This document shows positions 14,813-23,481 of a stretch of DNA of 29,949 bases, piece by piece; position 1 is the stretch's first letter; each line of letters opens with the position of its first letter. The stretch comes from Bacillota bacterium. Lineage in GTDB: Bacteria > Bacillota > UBA4882 > UBA8346. Made by a program: the position numbers and the translations under genes. Where the stretch lies: positions 1 through 29,949 of the forward strand of contig JAEZJQ010000106.1 of assembly GCA_023436305.1 (NCBI GenBank), read 5' to 3'. The notes under the pieces were generated by a model. It had not been told where the DNA came from. It did not search any database and worked only from the letters and a program-made list of their open reading frames with translations.

Positions 14813-15868
14813 TTATTCCTTTTCCAGCTTATCAATGAATTCAAGTTTGTTACCGATCTTCTTGGCTTTAATACGATCATTGTCATTGAGATGCTCCCAA
14901 TGATTATAATCCGTATCGATCCGGTAGTCCTTCCCCTTTCTATCCTGGAAAAGCAAAGTGTAGGTTTCCTTTTTAGCCCCGTTTCGCCAGGATTTATCAT
15001 CGAGCGGTGCTCCTTTGGGCCAATTACAATTTTTATCCCGGCCTTGGGCTACATCGGTGCGATCGAGAACCCATTCATAAACTGTAAAAACATATTTGGT
15101 TTGATAGACCGGTTCATCCCGGTATACTTTTTCTTGGTATTCCTCTTCCCGTTCCTCATAGACCGGCCGGGTGGAGTAAACATCTTCGAAATAACCGTTA
15201 CCCATATCCCGTTGTCCACTTACATAGCGTTCCTCGCCGACCTTGACTTGGACAGTCCGAGTCCGGGTTTCATAATGATCAAAAATTTCCTTATTATGGT
15301 GAACTGCTTGAAAGCTGTCAATGATGACGGCATTTTGTGGAACACTCCAGTCTTCATGTTGGACCAAACGATAGCATTCCACATCAACGGTCCGCTTCCA
15401 TTCATGCCCAGTCACCGTTACATCGATAACTCTGGGTGCGCCAAGCCAATATAAACCGAATAGGATCAGAAAAACAATCCCAATGGTTACTAGACACCCA
15501 TGCTTTTTTTTCTTGGGAATCGGGGGATTGTGCACCGGGTTCACCGGTTCCCCGGTAGTGGGGACTTCGTTCAAATTATAGACCTTGGCCTCTAAACCTT
15601 TATCCGTTTGACTTTTTTCATTACCACACCCTTGACACCTGGCTACATTTTCTGCATTACTCGCCCCACAGTGATCACAAATCCAATCGGGACCAGTTCT
15701 CGCCCGGTCAATTTCAGATGCATCGGTTACTTCAGGAGCATCTTCAGGTAGATAAAACTTGACATCATCACCGCGAGGTCTCCCACAGGTGGCGCAATTC
15801 TTATTCGGGCCCAAATTTCCTTTATGTCCGCAAAAACGGCAATCCCATCGTCCAACACGTATTGCCAT
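14813..15868 (-). CDS. Double zinc-finger membrane protein, partner of the SPFH protein
   Basis: A 351-residue single-pass membrane protein. The N-terminus carries two RanBP2-like four-cysteine fingers (C10/C13/C25/C28 and C64/C67/C78/C81, the second WICDHCGASNAEN...CQGCG). A helix follows at about 125-143 (CLVTIGIVFLILFGLYWLG). The remainder, about 205 residues, probably faces the other side of the membrane; it is charged and Tyr/Glu-rich (RPVYEEREEEYQEKVYRDEP). It lies 17 bp after the SPFH gene, with GGAGGG before its ATG, so both are surely co-translated. In B. subtilis the ydjFGHI operon pairs an SPFH protein (YdjI) with zinc-ribbon membrane proteins (YdjG, YdjH), and I infer a similar membrane-recruitment role. 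No pspA gene is present here. The family of the C-terminal domain is not recognised. Confidence 0.7.
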   Translation of the reverse strand: MAIRVGRWDCRFCGHKGNLGPNKNCATCGRPRGDDVKFYLPEDAPEVTDASEIDRARTGPDWICDHCGASNAENVARCQGCGNEKSQTDKGLEAKVYNLNEVPTTGEPVNPVHNPPIPKKKKHGCLVTIGIVFLILFGLYWLGAPRVIDVTVTGHEWKRTVDVECYRLVQHEDWSVPQNAVIIDSFQAVHHNKEIFDHYETRTRTVQVKVGEERYVSGQRDMGNGYFEDVYSTRPVYEEREEEYQEKVYRDEPVYQTKYVFTVYEWVLDRTDVAQGRDKNCNWPKGAPLDDKSWRNGAKKETYTLLFQDRKGKDYRIDTDYNHWEHLNDNDRIKAKKIGNKLEFIDKLEKE

Positions 15869-15885
15869 GAAGGTCCCTCCTTCAA

Positions 15886-16857
15886 TTAAAAACCATTACC
15901 ACAATTACTGCAAAATTTGGCGTCATAGGTAACGGGAGTATTGCATTTGGGGCATCGTTTACTGGTCAGGACCTGGTTAACGGGAGCTTGCTGCTGATTG
16001 GCTCCCCCCATGGCATTCATCATGGCCTGACCCATGGCCGCTCCCGCCCCGAAACCAATCCCAGCGCCCGCCACCCCCCCGGGGTTTTGAGCAGCATCCC
16101 GGATGGCTTCCGCAGTTTGATACTGGGTGTACTGTTGCAAGTTGCCGATAACCCCCATGGCCGTCCGCTTATCAATGGCCTTTTCCACTTCCTCGGGAAG
16201 AGAGATATTTTCAATATTCACCATTAATAGCTTAATACCGTATGGGTCAAACATTGGCTGAAGTTTAGGAATCGCCGCTGTGTTCAATTCATTATACTGG
16301 GTTACCAGATCCAGCGCAGGAATTTTAGCCTCGGCGATGAGTTCCGACAGGCCGGAAATCAGAATCGATTTCAATTGATCCGCAAGCCCTTCGGTGGTGA
16401 AAACCGCGTTAGTGCCCAAAATCTCTTTCAGGAACTGGGCGGGGTTATCAATTTTAAACGAATACGTCCCGAAAGCTCTAAACCGTAACATTCCAAACTC
16501 CGGATCACGCATCATTACCGGATTACTGGTACCCCATTTTTGATTGATAAATTGCTTGGTGTTAATAAAATATACTTCCGCTTTAAACGGTGAATTAAAG
16601 CCGTAAGGCCATGACTTGATCTTGGTCAGGATAGGCATATTGCCGGTAGACAGTGTATATTTGCCGGGCGTAAAGACATCGGCCAGGTTCCCTTCATTGA
16701 CGAAGACTGCCGTCTGTGATTCCCGCACAATAAGCTGAGCGCCCATTTTTATTTCGTTCCCTTGTACCGGAAAACGATAGGCAATGGTATTATCCGTAGC
16801 ATCCGCCCATTCAATAACCTCGATAAATTGGCTCTTGATAAAATCCATAAGTCCCAT
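15886..16857 (-). CDS. SPFH-domain protein with C-terminal zinc ribbon (YdjI-like)
   Basis: A 323-residue protein of the SPFH/virion-core-like family. The N-terminus MGLMDFIKSQFIEVIEW is typical of YdjI-type members. The SPFH core spans about 30-235 (QLIVRESQTAVFVNEGNLA, FTPGKYTLSTGNMPIL). It is followed by a Gly/Ala-rich linker (GGVAGAGIGFGAGAAMGQAM) and a zinc ribbon (C302, C305, C316, C319 in KRCPKCNTPV...FCSNCG). There is no transmembrane helix, so it is probably recruited to the membrane by its neighbour. The SPFH family builds membrane-associated scaffolds; B. subtilis YdjI works with PspA-like proteins in envelope stress. AGGAG lies ten bases before the ATG. It is the first gene of a two-gene operon. 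Confidence 0.85.
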   Translation of the reverse strand: MGLMDFIKSQFIEVIEWADATDNTIAYRFPVQGNEIKMGAQLIVRESQTAVFVNEGNLADVFTPGKYTLSTGNMPILTKIKSWPYGFNSPFKAEVYFINTKQFINQKWGTSNPVMMRDPEFGMLRFRAFGTYSFKIDNPAQFLKEILGTNAVFTTEGLADQLKSILISGLSELIAEAKIPALDLVTQYNELNTAAIPKLQPMFDPYGIKLLMVNIENISLPEEVEKAIDKRTAMGVIGNLQQYTQYQTAEAIRDAAQNPGGVAGAGIGFGAGAAMGQAMMNAMGGANQQQAPVNQVLTSKRCPKCNTPVTYDAKFCSNCGNGF

Positions 16858-17155
16858 CTGAAATTCACTCCTTTTAATATTTTGGTGATGGAAGCGATAC
16901 TTTCCAGTTCAATGAGCGATATTTGAGTTAGGCACCAATCCCTCATAATTATCCGCTGAACAGAGCATCTTATTTCCATGCATGACAGTATAATTTCAAT
17001 CTAAATATTATTATCGGTAATGATGGCGATTAGTTTAATCATCATGAACCCTAATATTGAAGTAATACAATAGCCAACATTTCGCTGGATTTTCGGTTAC
17101 TTAGCAATAATCTTCAATTGATTACATCCATTGAACCTAAAGTCATCGATTTTCA
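16858..17155. other. Upstream region of the SPFH operon
   Basis: No supported gene. It should contain the promoter of the SPFH operon on the minus strand, but no good -35/-10 pair is evident. A plus-strand frame of about 35 codons ends at the TAG made by the CTAG of the neighbouring element (its last residues read LITSIEPKVIDFH); it has no start or ribosome-binding site and is probably chance or remnant. Confidence 0.35.
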
Positions 17156-17272
17156 CTAGGAGTCTGTGCGCGTAACACGTTTTAATAACTTAGAATCACT
17201 ATATATTGTATTAGAATATGTCACTTAATACTAAATACGCTTCGAAAATCGATTAGCCGCACAGACTCCTAG
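17156..17272. mobile_element. MITE-like 117-bp element with 15-bp perfect inverted repeats
   Basis: CTAGGAGTCTGTGCG at 17156-17170 is repeated exactly, inverted, at 17258-17272. The 87-bp interior is AT-rich and has no coding capacity. Both ends carry the palindrome CTAG, which could be the outer four bases of the repeats or a 4-bp target duplication; in the second case the repeats are 11 bp. A gene remnant starts at the base next to the right end, which fits insertion or imprecise rearrangement. The word ATCGATTTTC also occurs outside the left repeat and, inverted, inside the right one. An alternative is a long-range RNA or DNA hairpin. No transposase is present in the window. Confidence 0.55.
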
Positions 17273-17350
17273 GCTATAACCATTGCAACCGGCCAGAATA
17301 TCGTATCGTTCAAAACCGAAGAAGAAGCGAAAGAATGGCTGATTCAATGA
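17273..17350 (+). pseudogene. C-terminal remnant of an unidentified gene
   Basis: The plus-strand frame directly right of the inverted-repeat element reads AITIATGQNIVSFKTEEEAK, then EWLIQ and TGA. It looks like the end of a real protein; the pattern VxxFxTEEEAxxWL is common at the ends of small STAS/SpoIIAA-like proteins, which is a weak resemblance. There is no start codon, and the in-frame codon before it is the TAG formed by the element's CTAG. The front of the gene is missing. Confidence 0.45.
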
Positions 17351-17385
17351 AGTATTTACATATAATTTCAATCAAAAAATTATTA

Positions 17386-17406
17386 AAGGACGGATACACC
17401 GTCCTT
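17386..17406 (-). terminator. Terminator of the prkA-yhbH-spoVR operon
   Basis: AAGGACGG and CCGTCCTT form a perfect 8-bp stem. On the minus strand it is followed by TAATAATTTTTT and lies 38 bases after the spoVR stop. It may also have served the remnant gene on the plus strand, where the tail is only ATTTG. Confidence 0.7.
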
Positions 17407-17444
17407 ATTTGAAAAGATCTTTCGACTTTCAGCTTCCCATGGCT

Positions 17445-18815
17445 TCAATCCAATACTGTAATTTTTTTATTCTCATGGCAGATCAAATGTTTTTCCTTAC
17501 CTTTGATCCGGGTGATCAGTTCCACGGGTCTCCCCCATAACTCCATGAGATATTTTAAAGTCTCTCCCGCGTATGTCATTTCCAAATCCCGGCCGTCCCA
17601 ATCGTGTTCCAGCAATAAAGTGCGATCTCGAGTAACCACTTCCTTGATGGCGATCACCGGGATAGATCCCATTCCAGCCAAACCACTTAACGTATCGCGT
17701 ATCTTTTCCCAGCCGTTTTCATCAGCGACTTCAGTCACTTCAATTTGATCCTCGCCGGCAAAGTACTCAAATAAATGTAGTTCTTTACAAAGTTCCCAGG
17801 TAAGGTAGCGTCTCAAGAAGGAACGGTCGCATTCGATCTCCCGGACTTCAAAGAGCTTCTCCCTCCCAAAACGCCGTTCCAAAGATGTGAGGATTGAAAA
17901 TCCCAAGTGATAAGGGTTAAGGCCACCCGGATGAGGCCGAATTACTTGATGGTGGCGTTTTAAAAACTCCAAATGCAAATCCGCCGGTAATTCTAACTCC
18001 TGTAAGATCTGATAGTGCCAAAAACTGGCCCAACCTTCATTCATAATTTTAGTTTCAATCTGGGGCAAAAAATAGGCGGTTTCATCCCGTACAATGAGTA
18101 ATAAATCACGTTCCCATTCCTCTAATTGACTGTATTCGGCCAGAAATCCCAATAAATCGACTTCCGGTTCCAGCGGTAGTTTATTTAAATTTGGTGGCGC
18201 TTCTTCATGAACAGGACTTCCAAATATATCCCGTTTAACTTTGCGCTGGTATTCCGCCAGTATCCTGCTTTTTTGTTCCTGAAGCGAAAGCTTTTTCATC
18301 CCTAAAACCCGGTTGGTCTGGTATCGGATGGCGTGGGCCGCATCCAAAATCCGCTCCACTTTGAAATAGCCGATACTGGGATCTTGAATGTAATTCCTTA
18401 TCCGCTTAGCGTGATTGTTAAAGATTTCAATGGTTAATCCGGCTTGGGTGGTTCGAAACAGGCGGTTATTCTTAAAAAAATCATTATGTCCATATACATG
18501 GGCGATGGTCAGGATTTGGAGCAATAAAGTATTGTCTCGCATTAAATATGCGAGACATGGGTTGGAATTGATGACCATCTCATAGGGCAATCCGCTCAAA
18601 TTGTAACGATAAAAAGTATGCAACCGGTCAAAGGCTTTGCCGAAACTCCAATGTGGATAATGGCTGGGCATGCCGGTATAAGCTTCATATCCCAACATCT
18701 CTTCATACGAACAAATCTCAAATTCCTGCGGGTAAAAATCAAGGCCTTTCTCTCGCGCCAAGGCCTCTATCCGTTCATTCCAAGCTTCCAATTCCCCAAT
18801 GGTAAATTCGGCCAT
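17445..18815 (-). CDS. spoVR: SpoVR family protein
   Basis: SpoVR in Bacillus is needed for normal spore cortex formation; in other bacteria the family (YcgB in E. coli) is found with PrkA and YhbH homologues. The 456 residues are of usual length. Typical stretches are the N-terminal ELEAWNERIEALAREKGLDFYPQ, VYGHNDFFKNNRLFRTTQ, and NEGWASFWHYQILQELELP, a His/Trp-rich motif near residue 255. No signal peptide or membrane helix is seen, so it should be cytoplasmic. The ATG lies nine bases after GGAGG, which overlaps the end of yhbH 15 bp upstream. It is the last gene of the operon. The biochemical activity is unknown. Confidence 0.93.
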   Translation of the reverse strand: MAEFTIGELEAWNERIEALAREKGLDFYPQEFEICSYEEMLGYEAYTGMPSHYPHWSFGKAFDRLHTFYRYNLSGLPYEMVINSNPCLAYLMRDNTLLLQILTIAHVYGHNDFFKNNRLFRTTQAGLTIEIFNNHAKRIRNYIQDPSIGYFKVERILDAAHAIRYQTNRVLGMKKLSLQEQKSRILAEYQRKVKRDIFGSPVHEEAPPNLNKLPLEPEVDLLGFLAEYSQLEEWERDLLLIVRDETAYFLPQIETKIMNEGWASFWHYQILQELELPADLHLEFLKRHHQVIRPHPGGLNPYHLGFSILTSLERRFGREKLFEVREIECDRSFLRRYLTWELCKELHLFEYFAGEDQIEVTEVADENGWEKIRDTLSGLAGMGSIPVIAIKEVVTRDRTLLLEHDWDGRDLEMTYAGETLKYLMELWGRPVELITRIKGKEKHLICHENKKITVLD

Positions 18816-18830
18816 AATCGTTTGCCTCCA

Positions 18831-19997
18831 TCATTCGTCTTCCCGGGCCAGCATATCCCGGAGCGCCGGCCAGATATCCTCCCGTCCCGATATGGAAACA
18901 AGCGCCAAATTTGGGGCGGCGATTTTCTCCCGGTATAGCTTGCGAATCATGCTGGAGCCGGTCAACACTTCACCATAACCGAACAAGTTGCATACCTGGC
19001 ATAATTTTCTCGCCAATTTTAAGGCTTTGGGGTTGTCTTCATCCCAATTATCCCCATCACTGCAATGAAACGCATAAATGTTCCAGCGGGCCGGCGGGTA
19101 CCGTTCTTCAATGATCTGCAAGGCTTTTTCATAACCACTACTGATGAAGGTTCCGCCTGATTCCCCCTTATGGAAAAACTCGTCTTCGCTAACCTCCATG
19201 GCTTGGGTGGTATGGGCGATAAAGACCAATTCCACCTGGATATATTTCAACTTGATGAATTGATAAAGTAAAAAATAGAAGCTCCGGGCCAGATACTTCT
19301 TGGTCTGATCCATGGACCCCGAAGTATCCATAATACAAATCACGACGGCATTCGATTCCGGGGTATGTTCTTCCCGAACGCGGTGGTATCGTAAATCCTC
19401 CTCTCGAAATGGAAACCGCTTTTCTTGGCTCCCATCATCCGCAGGGATCGGTTCATTAGGATCGTTCAAGCGCTCAGTCCCCTGGCGGCGCTTTATTTTT
19501 TCGATGACAGCTTTCTTTTTGGCCAAGCGGGGTGGAGTTCCCTTGTGTTGATATCCACTCCGCTTTTGCCTGGCTTCAACTTCGATCTCCGCCAGCTTTT
19601 TTCGTTCCATATATGGCAAATTTAGGTCATCAAACAAATAATTGATCAATTCTTCCAGCGTAATTTCTGTTTCGTAGATGTCTTCCCCTTTTTCGATTCC
19701 GGCGCCTTGGCCGGAACCTTGGCCCTTCGTTTCCTCCTGACGGAAGATATCGCCCCGTTCTTCATCACCGGTGCCGGTACCAGCCCCCGTTCCATTTTTT
19801 CCGTAACGGAACTGATACTCTTTTACGCTTTTAATGGGTATTTTGATTTTTTTCTGGCCACTTTGGCCGATGATACTCTCTTCGGCAATTATTTGCCCGA
19901 TGTTCTTTTTAATCGATTGCTCAACCAGTTGCCGGTGACGGCGCCGATCCTCCGCCGCCCGTCCCGAATCTCCAATAGATTCCCTGAAGATGGCCAT
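18831..19997 (-). CDS. yhbH: YhbH/YeaH family protein (DUF444, VWA-like)
   Basis: YhbH is a sporulation protein in Bacillus whose homologues nearly always occur next to prkA. The 388-residue protein has a basic, charged N-terminal half with Gly-rich segments (GKNGTGAGTGTGDEERGD, GQGSGQGAG). The C-terminal half resembles a von Willebrand A domain with the MIDAS motif DTSGSMD (about residue 220), the later HTTQAMEV and GESGGTFISSGYEKAL. The start is ATG 19997 (MAIFRESIGDSG), eight bases behind GGAAGG; a longer frame reading back into prkA is not needed. Only 4 bp separate it from prkA, so they are translationally linked. A role in metal-dependent protein binding is inferred from the fold. Confidence 0.92.
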   Translation of the reverse strand: MAIFRESIGDSGRAAEDRRRHRQLVEQSIKKNIGQIIAEESIIGQSGQKKIKIPIKSVKEYQFRYGKNGTGAGTGTGDEERGDIFRQEETKGQGSGQGAGIEKGEDIYETEITLEELINYLFDDLNLPYMERKKLAEIEVEARQKRSGYQHKGTPPRLAKKKAVIEKIKRRQGTERLNDPNEPIPADDGSQEKRFPFREEDLRYHRVREEHTPESNAVVICIMDTSGSMDQTKKYLARSFYFLLYQFIKLKYIQVELVFIAHTTQAMEVSEDEFFHKGESGGTFISSGYEKALQIIEERYPPARWNIYAFHCSDGDNWDEDNPKALKLARKLCQVCNLFGYGEVLTGSSMIRKLYREKIAAPNLALVSISGREDIWPALRDMLAREDE

Positions 19998-20001
19998 GGG
20001 A

Positions 20002-21933
20002 TTAATCCTTCCACAAATTATTGGCGGCATATTTTAAGACCACATTGCAGCAATGGTCACAATAACCATTACGCTTCATTTCACCCACCATTGTGTTGTA
20101 TTTCTCGTTTTGGTCTTTATCCCGGACTTTGGCTTGAGTAATAATCCTCGACAATTCCCGCACCGAAGTGGTCAACTTCTTTTCAATGGCCAATTTAAGC
20201 GGTTCATAGCTGTTATAATCCAGTTTTCCACCGTTACGGAGCACGTAAAACATATACGCCGTCACATCTTGGCGAAATCCTTTAGCGGCAGTTCCAGTAA
20301 TACCAATCTGTTCTTCAATGGACTGCAAAAACTTTTCATCCGGTTCCAGTTCCTCACCGGTATTGCGATCTTTCATCTTGGTCCGGTTGGCGTAACTTTC
20401 AGCATGATCCAGATAATTATTAAACAAATCTTGAGCTTGTTCCCGATAACCGTGGATAAACGCCTTGGTAACTTCAACTTCCAGGATTTTGTGGTATTCT
20501 TTGCGTAATACGTCCTGTAAGAACCCTAAATAACGTTTTCGTTCATCCTCGGTGATGGATAATTCTTTGACGGATTTGATCAATGTTTCCAATACCGAAA
20601 GCGGATTGATACAGTTATTTTCCGATTCGGAAAGAGTGATGTCCAACGCTTTCATGATAAACCGGGTGGAAATTCCGGTCATGCCTTCCCGTATGGTCGC
20701 TTCATCTCGAAGTTCGATAATATCCACTTTTTTGGTGCTTCCATGTTCCAGGATCTCTTCGCCATTATATATTTTAAGTTTGGTTAACGGATCAACCTTG
20801 GCCGAAGGATGAAGCCGGGTAAGAATGGCGAACATCGAAGCAATTTCAATGGTATGCGGCGCAATATGGGCGTTGAAGTTGCTATGTTTCAATAATTTCT
20901 GATATATTTTAATCTCTTCGTTTAATTCCAGACAATAAGGCACTTCGATTTTTACAATGCGGTCCAGAATGGCCTCATTAGTATGATCCGACTTGAATTT
21001 ATTCCATTCGGCTTCGTTGGAGTGCGCTAAAATCACGCCGTCAAAATAAATCATGGCTCCTTTTCCCGGGGACGGAATTGATTTTTCCTGGGTAGCGGTG
21101 ATCATGGTGTGCAGGTATTCGATTTCATTCTTAAAAACTTCGATAAATTCCACAATACCCCGGTTGCCCACGTTAAAAGCGCCGTTTAAGGATAATACCC
21201 GGGGGTCATCTTCCGGGTATAAATCCATTTTGGAGATGTCCACCGAACCGATTAATACTGAAGTATCCTGATTATTCGGATCTACCGGGGATACCACCCC
21301 GATCCCCTTTCGGGAACGAATGGAGAATTCTACCGTCTCGATGGGTACTTTTTCATATTCTCCGTGATATTCATTTTTCAAACGGTAACGGCAAATTGGG
21401 CAAAGGTCGCCCTCGATGGAAACCTTTAATAAATTACTAAACTCGGCCCGCATATGTTTGGGGAGCAAATGCAAAGGTTCCTCCCGCATGGGACAGTCTC
21501 TAATTGCATAAATTGGCGGCGCCGATTCCAAGGCGCGTTTTAAGTGTTCCATGAGGGATGATTTCCCGGCGCCCACAGGCCCGACCAAATATAATACTTG
21601 CCGTGACTCTTCACCCTGCATGGAGGCGGCGTGAAAGTACCGGACAATCTTCATAATCGTACGGTCGATTCCATAAAAATCATTCTCGAAAAAAGCATAC
21701 CGTTTTAAAATATCATTGCCGTATATCCGGCGTAACCTTGGATTTTCTTCGGTTTTAATGACTTCCACTCCGGGACTGGAAATTAATTGATAGAGACGCT
21801 GGTGGGCCAGTTGTACCATCTCGGGTTTTTCTTTAACCATCTCCAGATAATCCAAAAATGTGCCCTCAAAATGCTGCTGTTTGCGCTCGGAACGATCTTT
21901 CTTGATTAATTCCGCCATGCCACAAGATTCCAT
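20002..21933 (-). CDS. prkA: PrkA AAA+ serine protein kinase/protease-like protein
   Basis: PrkA is an AAA+ protein first described as a serine kinase; the Bacillus protein is produced during sporulation and has more recently been reported to have Lon-like protease activity. It has 643 residues (631 in B. subtilis). The N-terminal AAA+ domain has Walker A GPVGAGKSS at about 118-126, followed by the family segment CPMREEPLHLLP and a CPICRYRL motif. The Walker B-like segment is GAMIYFDGVILAHSNEAEW. The C-terminal third is the PrkA-specific domain, including DRNTGEELEPDEKFLQSIEE. I place the start at ATG 21933 (MESCGMAEL), eight bases after GGAGG; a TTG 15 bases earlier would overlap that site. 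It is the first gene of prkA-yhbH-spoVR. Confidence 0.94.
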   Translation of the reverse strand: MESCGMAELIKKDRSERKQQHFEGTFLDYLEMVKEKPEMVQLAHQRLYQLISSPGVEVIKTEENPRLRRIYGNDILKRYAFFENDFYGIDRTIMKIVRYFHAASMQGEESRQVLYLVGPVGAGKSSLMEHLKRALESAPPIYAIRDCPMREEPLHLLPKHMRAEFSNLLKVSIEGDLCPICRYRLKNEYHGEYEKVPIETVEFSIRSRKGIGVVSPVDPNNQDTSVLIGSVDISKMDLYPEDDPRVLSLNGAFNVGNRGIVEFIEVFKNEIEYLHTMITATQEKSIPSPGKGAMIYFDGVILAHSNEAEWNKFKSDHTNEAILDRIVKIEVPYCLELNEEIKIYQKLLKHSNFNAHIAPHTIEIASMFAILTRLHPSAKVDPLTKLKIYNGEEILEHGSTKKVDIIELRDEATIREGMTGISTRFIMKALDITLSESENNCINPLSVLETLIKSVKELSITEDERKRYLGFLQDVLRKEYHKILEVEVTKAFIHGYREQAQDLFNNYLDHAESYANRTKMKDRNTGEELEPDEKFLQSIEEQIGITGTAAKGFRQDVTAYMFYVLRNGGKLDYNSYEPLKLAIEKKLTTSVRELSRIITQAKVRDKDQNEKYNTMVGEMKRNGYCDHCCNVVLKYAANNLWKD

Positions 21934-22033
21934 ACCCGACACCTCCAAGTTATCCCAAGGATTTGTTCACCGTGCAAAGCGCGTCCACACGCCAAATCAT
22001 CCATCAATCAAGCCAATTGATTTCTTTTGTGCC

Positions 22034-22042
22034 ATTATATCA
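22034..22042 (-). promoter_or_regulatory. Candidate extended -10 promoter for prkA
   Basis: On the minus strand TGATATAAT is an extended -10 element (TGnTATAAT) about 100 bases upstream of the prkA start. No good -35 box is present, which is usual for extended -10 sites. I looked for sporulation-type sigma-E boxes and saw none that convince. The rest of the 21934-22207 gap is empty. Confidence 0.4.
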
Positions 22043-22207
22043 TCAATTTGATAAATAGAAGGGTTTACCTGCTTAAAAGTACGGTTTCCAGCAGTTTACT
22101 ACATTTTATTAATCTATTTTTTTGGTGAAACACTGATTTTTTTTGTAAATTTCAATGACTAATTCGTGATTCCAGTGATTACGCCTGACACGTCGACCGG
22201 TAAAAAT

Positions 22208-22230
22208 AAAAAAACCTCCATCACTGGAGG
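22208..22230 (-). terminator. Intrinsic terminator of the nadE-prs operon
   Basis: On the minus strand CCTCCA-GTGA-TGGAGG is a 6-bp perfect stem with a 4-base loop, followed by seven Ts. It lies 31 bases after the stop of the PRPP synthetase-like gene. Confidence 0.9.
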
Positions 22231-22261
22231 ATTCATTCGAAATATTATGCTAAGAGTTGAA

Positions 22262-23440
22262 TTACTTCTGCCGTTTCTTCAAAAACTCCCCGATCTTCTT
22301 CGACGAATCAAATAACGAACTGATAGATTCGTTATGATTTAACATATCAATTAAATAGGTGGTGAATTCCGACATGTCAACACCGACAAACCAGGGATTC
22401 CGGCATAGTTCCTCGGTCTGATAGGTTAGATTGGTAGCATAAACCCTAGAAATCAATCCATTTTCGTAACTCTCCTGAAACGCTTTAAAACCTTCGGTAA
22501 ACAAGCCAAAGGTGACCGCCGCAAAAATTCGGTTCGCCTTCCGCCGTTTCAGCTCTCTGGCGATGTCCAAAATCGATTCTCCGGATGCAATCAGATCGTC
22601 TACGATTAAAATATCTTTTCCTTCCACTTCTTCACCCAAAAATTCATGCTGAATAATCGGGTTTTTCCCGTTGACAATCTGGGTAAAATCCCTGCGTTTA
22701 TAAAACATTCCGACATTTAAGCCCAAAACGTTGGCGTAATAAATACTGCGTCCCATGCCTCCCGCATCCGGGCTTACCACCATCATTCGGGTCTTGTCGA
22801 TGACTAGGTCCTTCTCTTTCTCCGCCAAGGTTCGGATAATTTGATACGTTGGATACAGATTATTGAACTCAGTTAATGGTATGGCGTTTTCGACCCGTGG
22901 ATCGTGGGCGTCGAAAGTGAAAATATTATCGACTTTCAACCGTTCCAACTCTTGCAAAGCCATGGCGCAGTCCAGTGATTCCCTTGACTGGCGGCGGTGT
23001 TGCCGCCCTCCGTACAAAAGCGGCATAATAAGGATAATCCGGCGCGCCCTCCCGCCAATGGCGGCGATAACCCGTTTAATATCCTGAAAATGATCATCGG
23101 GGCTCATGGGACATTCCACCCCGAACATTTTAAATTTACAGTGATAATTTCCGACATCGGCGATGATATATATGTCAAGTCCCCGTACCGTTTCATTGAT
23201 GACTGCCTTTCCCGAACCATCGGCGAACCGGAAACAATCACAGGAAATTAAAAACGTATCCCGCATGAAGCCCGGTATTGAATTATAATCGGGGTTTTGA
23301 GCAATAAAATTTTCCCGGGTGGCAACTAAATGTTGGTCGATTAAGCGGGCCAAGCCCATGCTCCCTTCCAATGAAATAATCCCTAACGGAGCAACCGGAA
23401 TTCTTTTGTAATAAAGTTTTTGCCATTCTGGTGAAGCCAT
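22262..23440 (-). CDS. Ribose-phosphate pyrophosphokinase-like protein (PRPP synthetase family)
   Basis: PRPP synthetase makes phosphoribosyl pyrophosphate from ribose 5-phosphate and ATP, feeding purine, pyrimidine, histidine and NAD synthesis. The protein has 392 residues, about 75 more than classical Prs. Visible motifs are GGRQHRR (about 144-150, the counterpart of YGRQDRK), VVSPDAGGMGR (221-231) and the PRPP loop DILIVDDLIASGES (276-289), near its expected place. FYKRRD (246-251) resembles the flexible-loop region. The extra length lies at the N- and C-termini. I place the start at ATG 23440 (MASPEW), since AGGAG lies eight bases upstream and inside the longer alternative. It follows nadE by 41 bp and ends in a strong terminator. 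It may be a second, long-form Prs beside a housekeeping copy elsewhere. Confidence 0.82.
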   Translation of the reverse strand: MASPEWQKLYYKRIPVAPLGIISLEGSMGLARLIDQHLVATRENFIAQNPDYNSIPGFMRDTFLISCDCFRFADGSGKAVINETVRGLDIYIIADVGNYHCKFKMFGVECPMSPDDHFQDIKRVIAAIGGRARRIILIMPLLYGGRQHRRQSRESLDCAMALQELERLKVDNIFTFDAHDPRVENAIPLTEFNNLYPTYQIIRTLAEKEKDLVIDKTRMMVVSPDAGGMGRSIYYANVLGLNVGMFYKRRDFTQIVNGKNPIIQHEFLGEEVEGKDILIVDDLIASGESILDIARELKRRKANRIFAAVTFGLFTEGFKAFQESYENGLISRVYATNLTYQTEELCRNPWFVGVDMSEFTTYLIDMLNHNESISSLFDSSKKIGEFLKKRQK

Positions 23441-23481
23441 TTCATTTACTCCTATTCTCATATACTTTTGTATTAAAAATT

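Noticed and set aside
14720..15454. 244-codon plus-strand frame opposite the zinc-finger membrane protein gene
   Set aside because: It is long but entirely antisense to a gene with clear cysteine fingers, a ribosome site and an operon partner. Its hydrophobic translation is a frame shadow.
19707..20508. Two long plus-strand frames opposite yhbH and prkA
   Set aside because: Both are shadows of strongly conserved genes on the other strand and lack ribosome sites.
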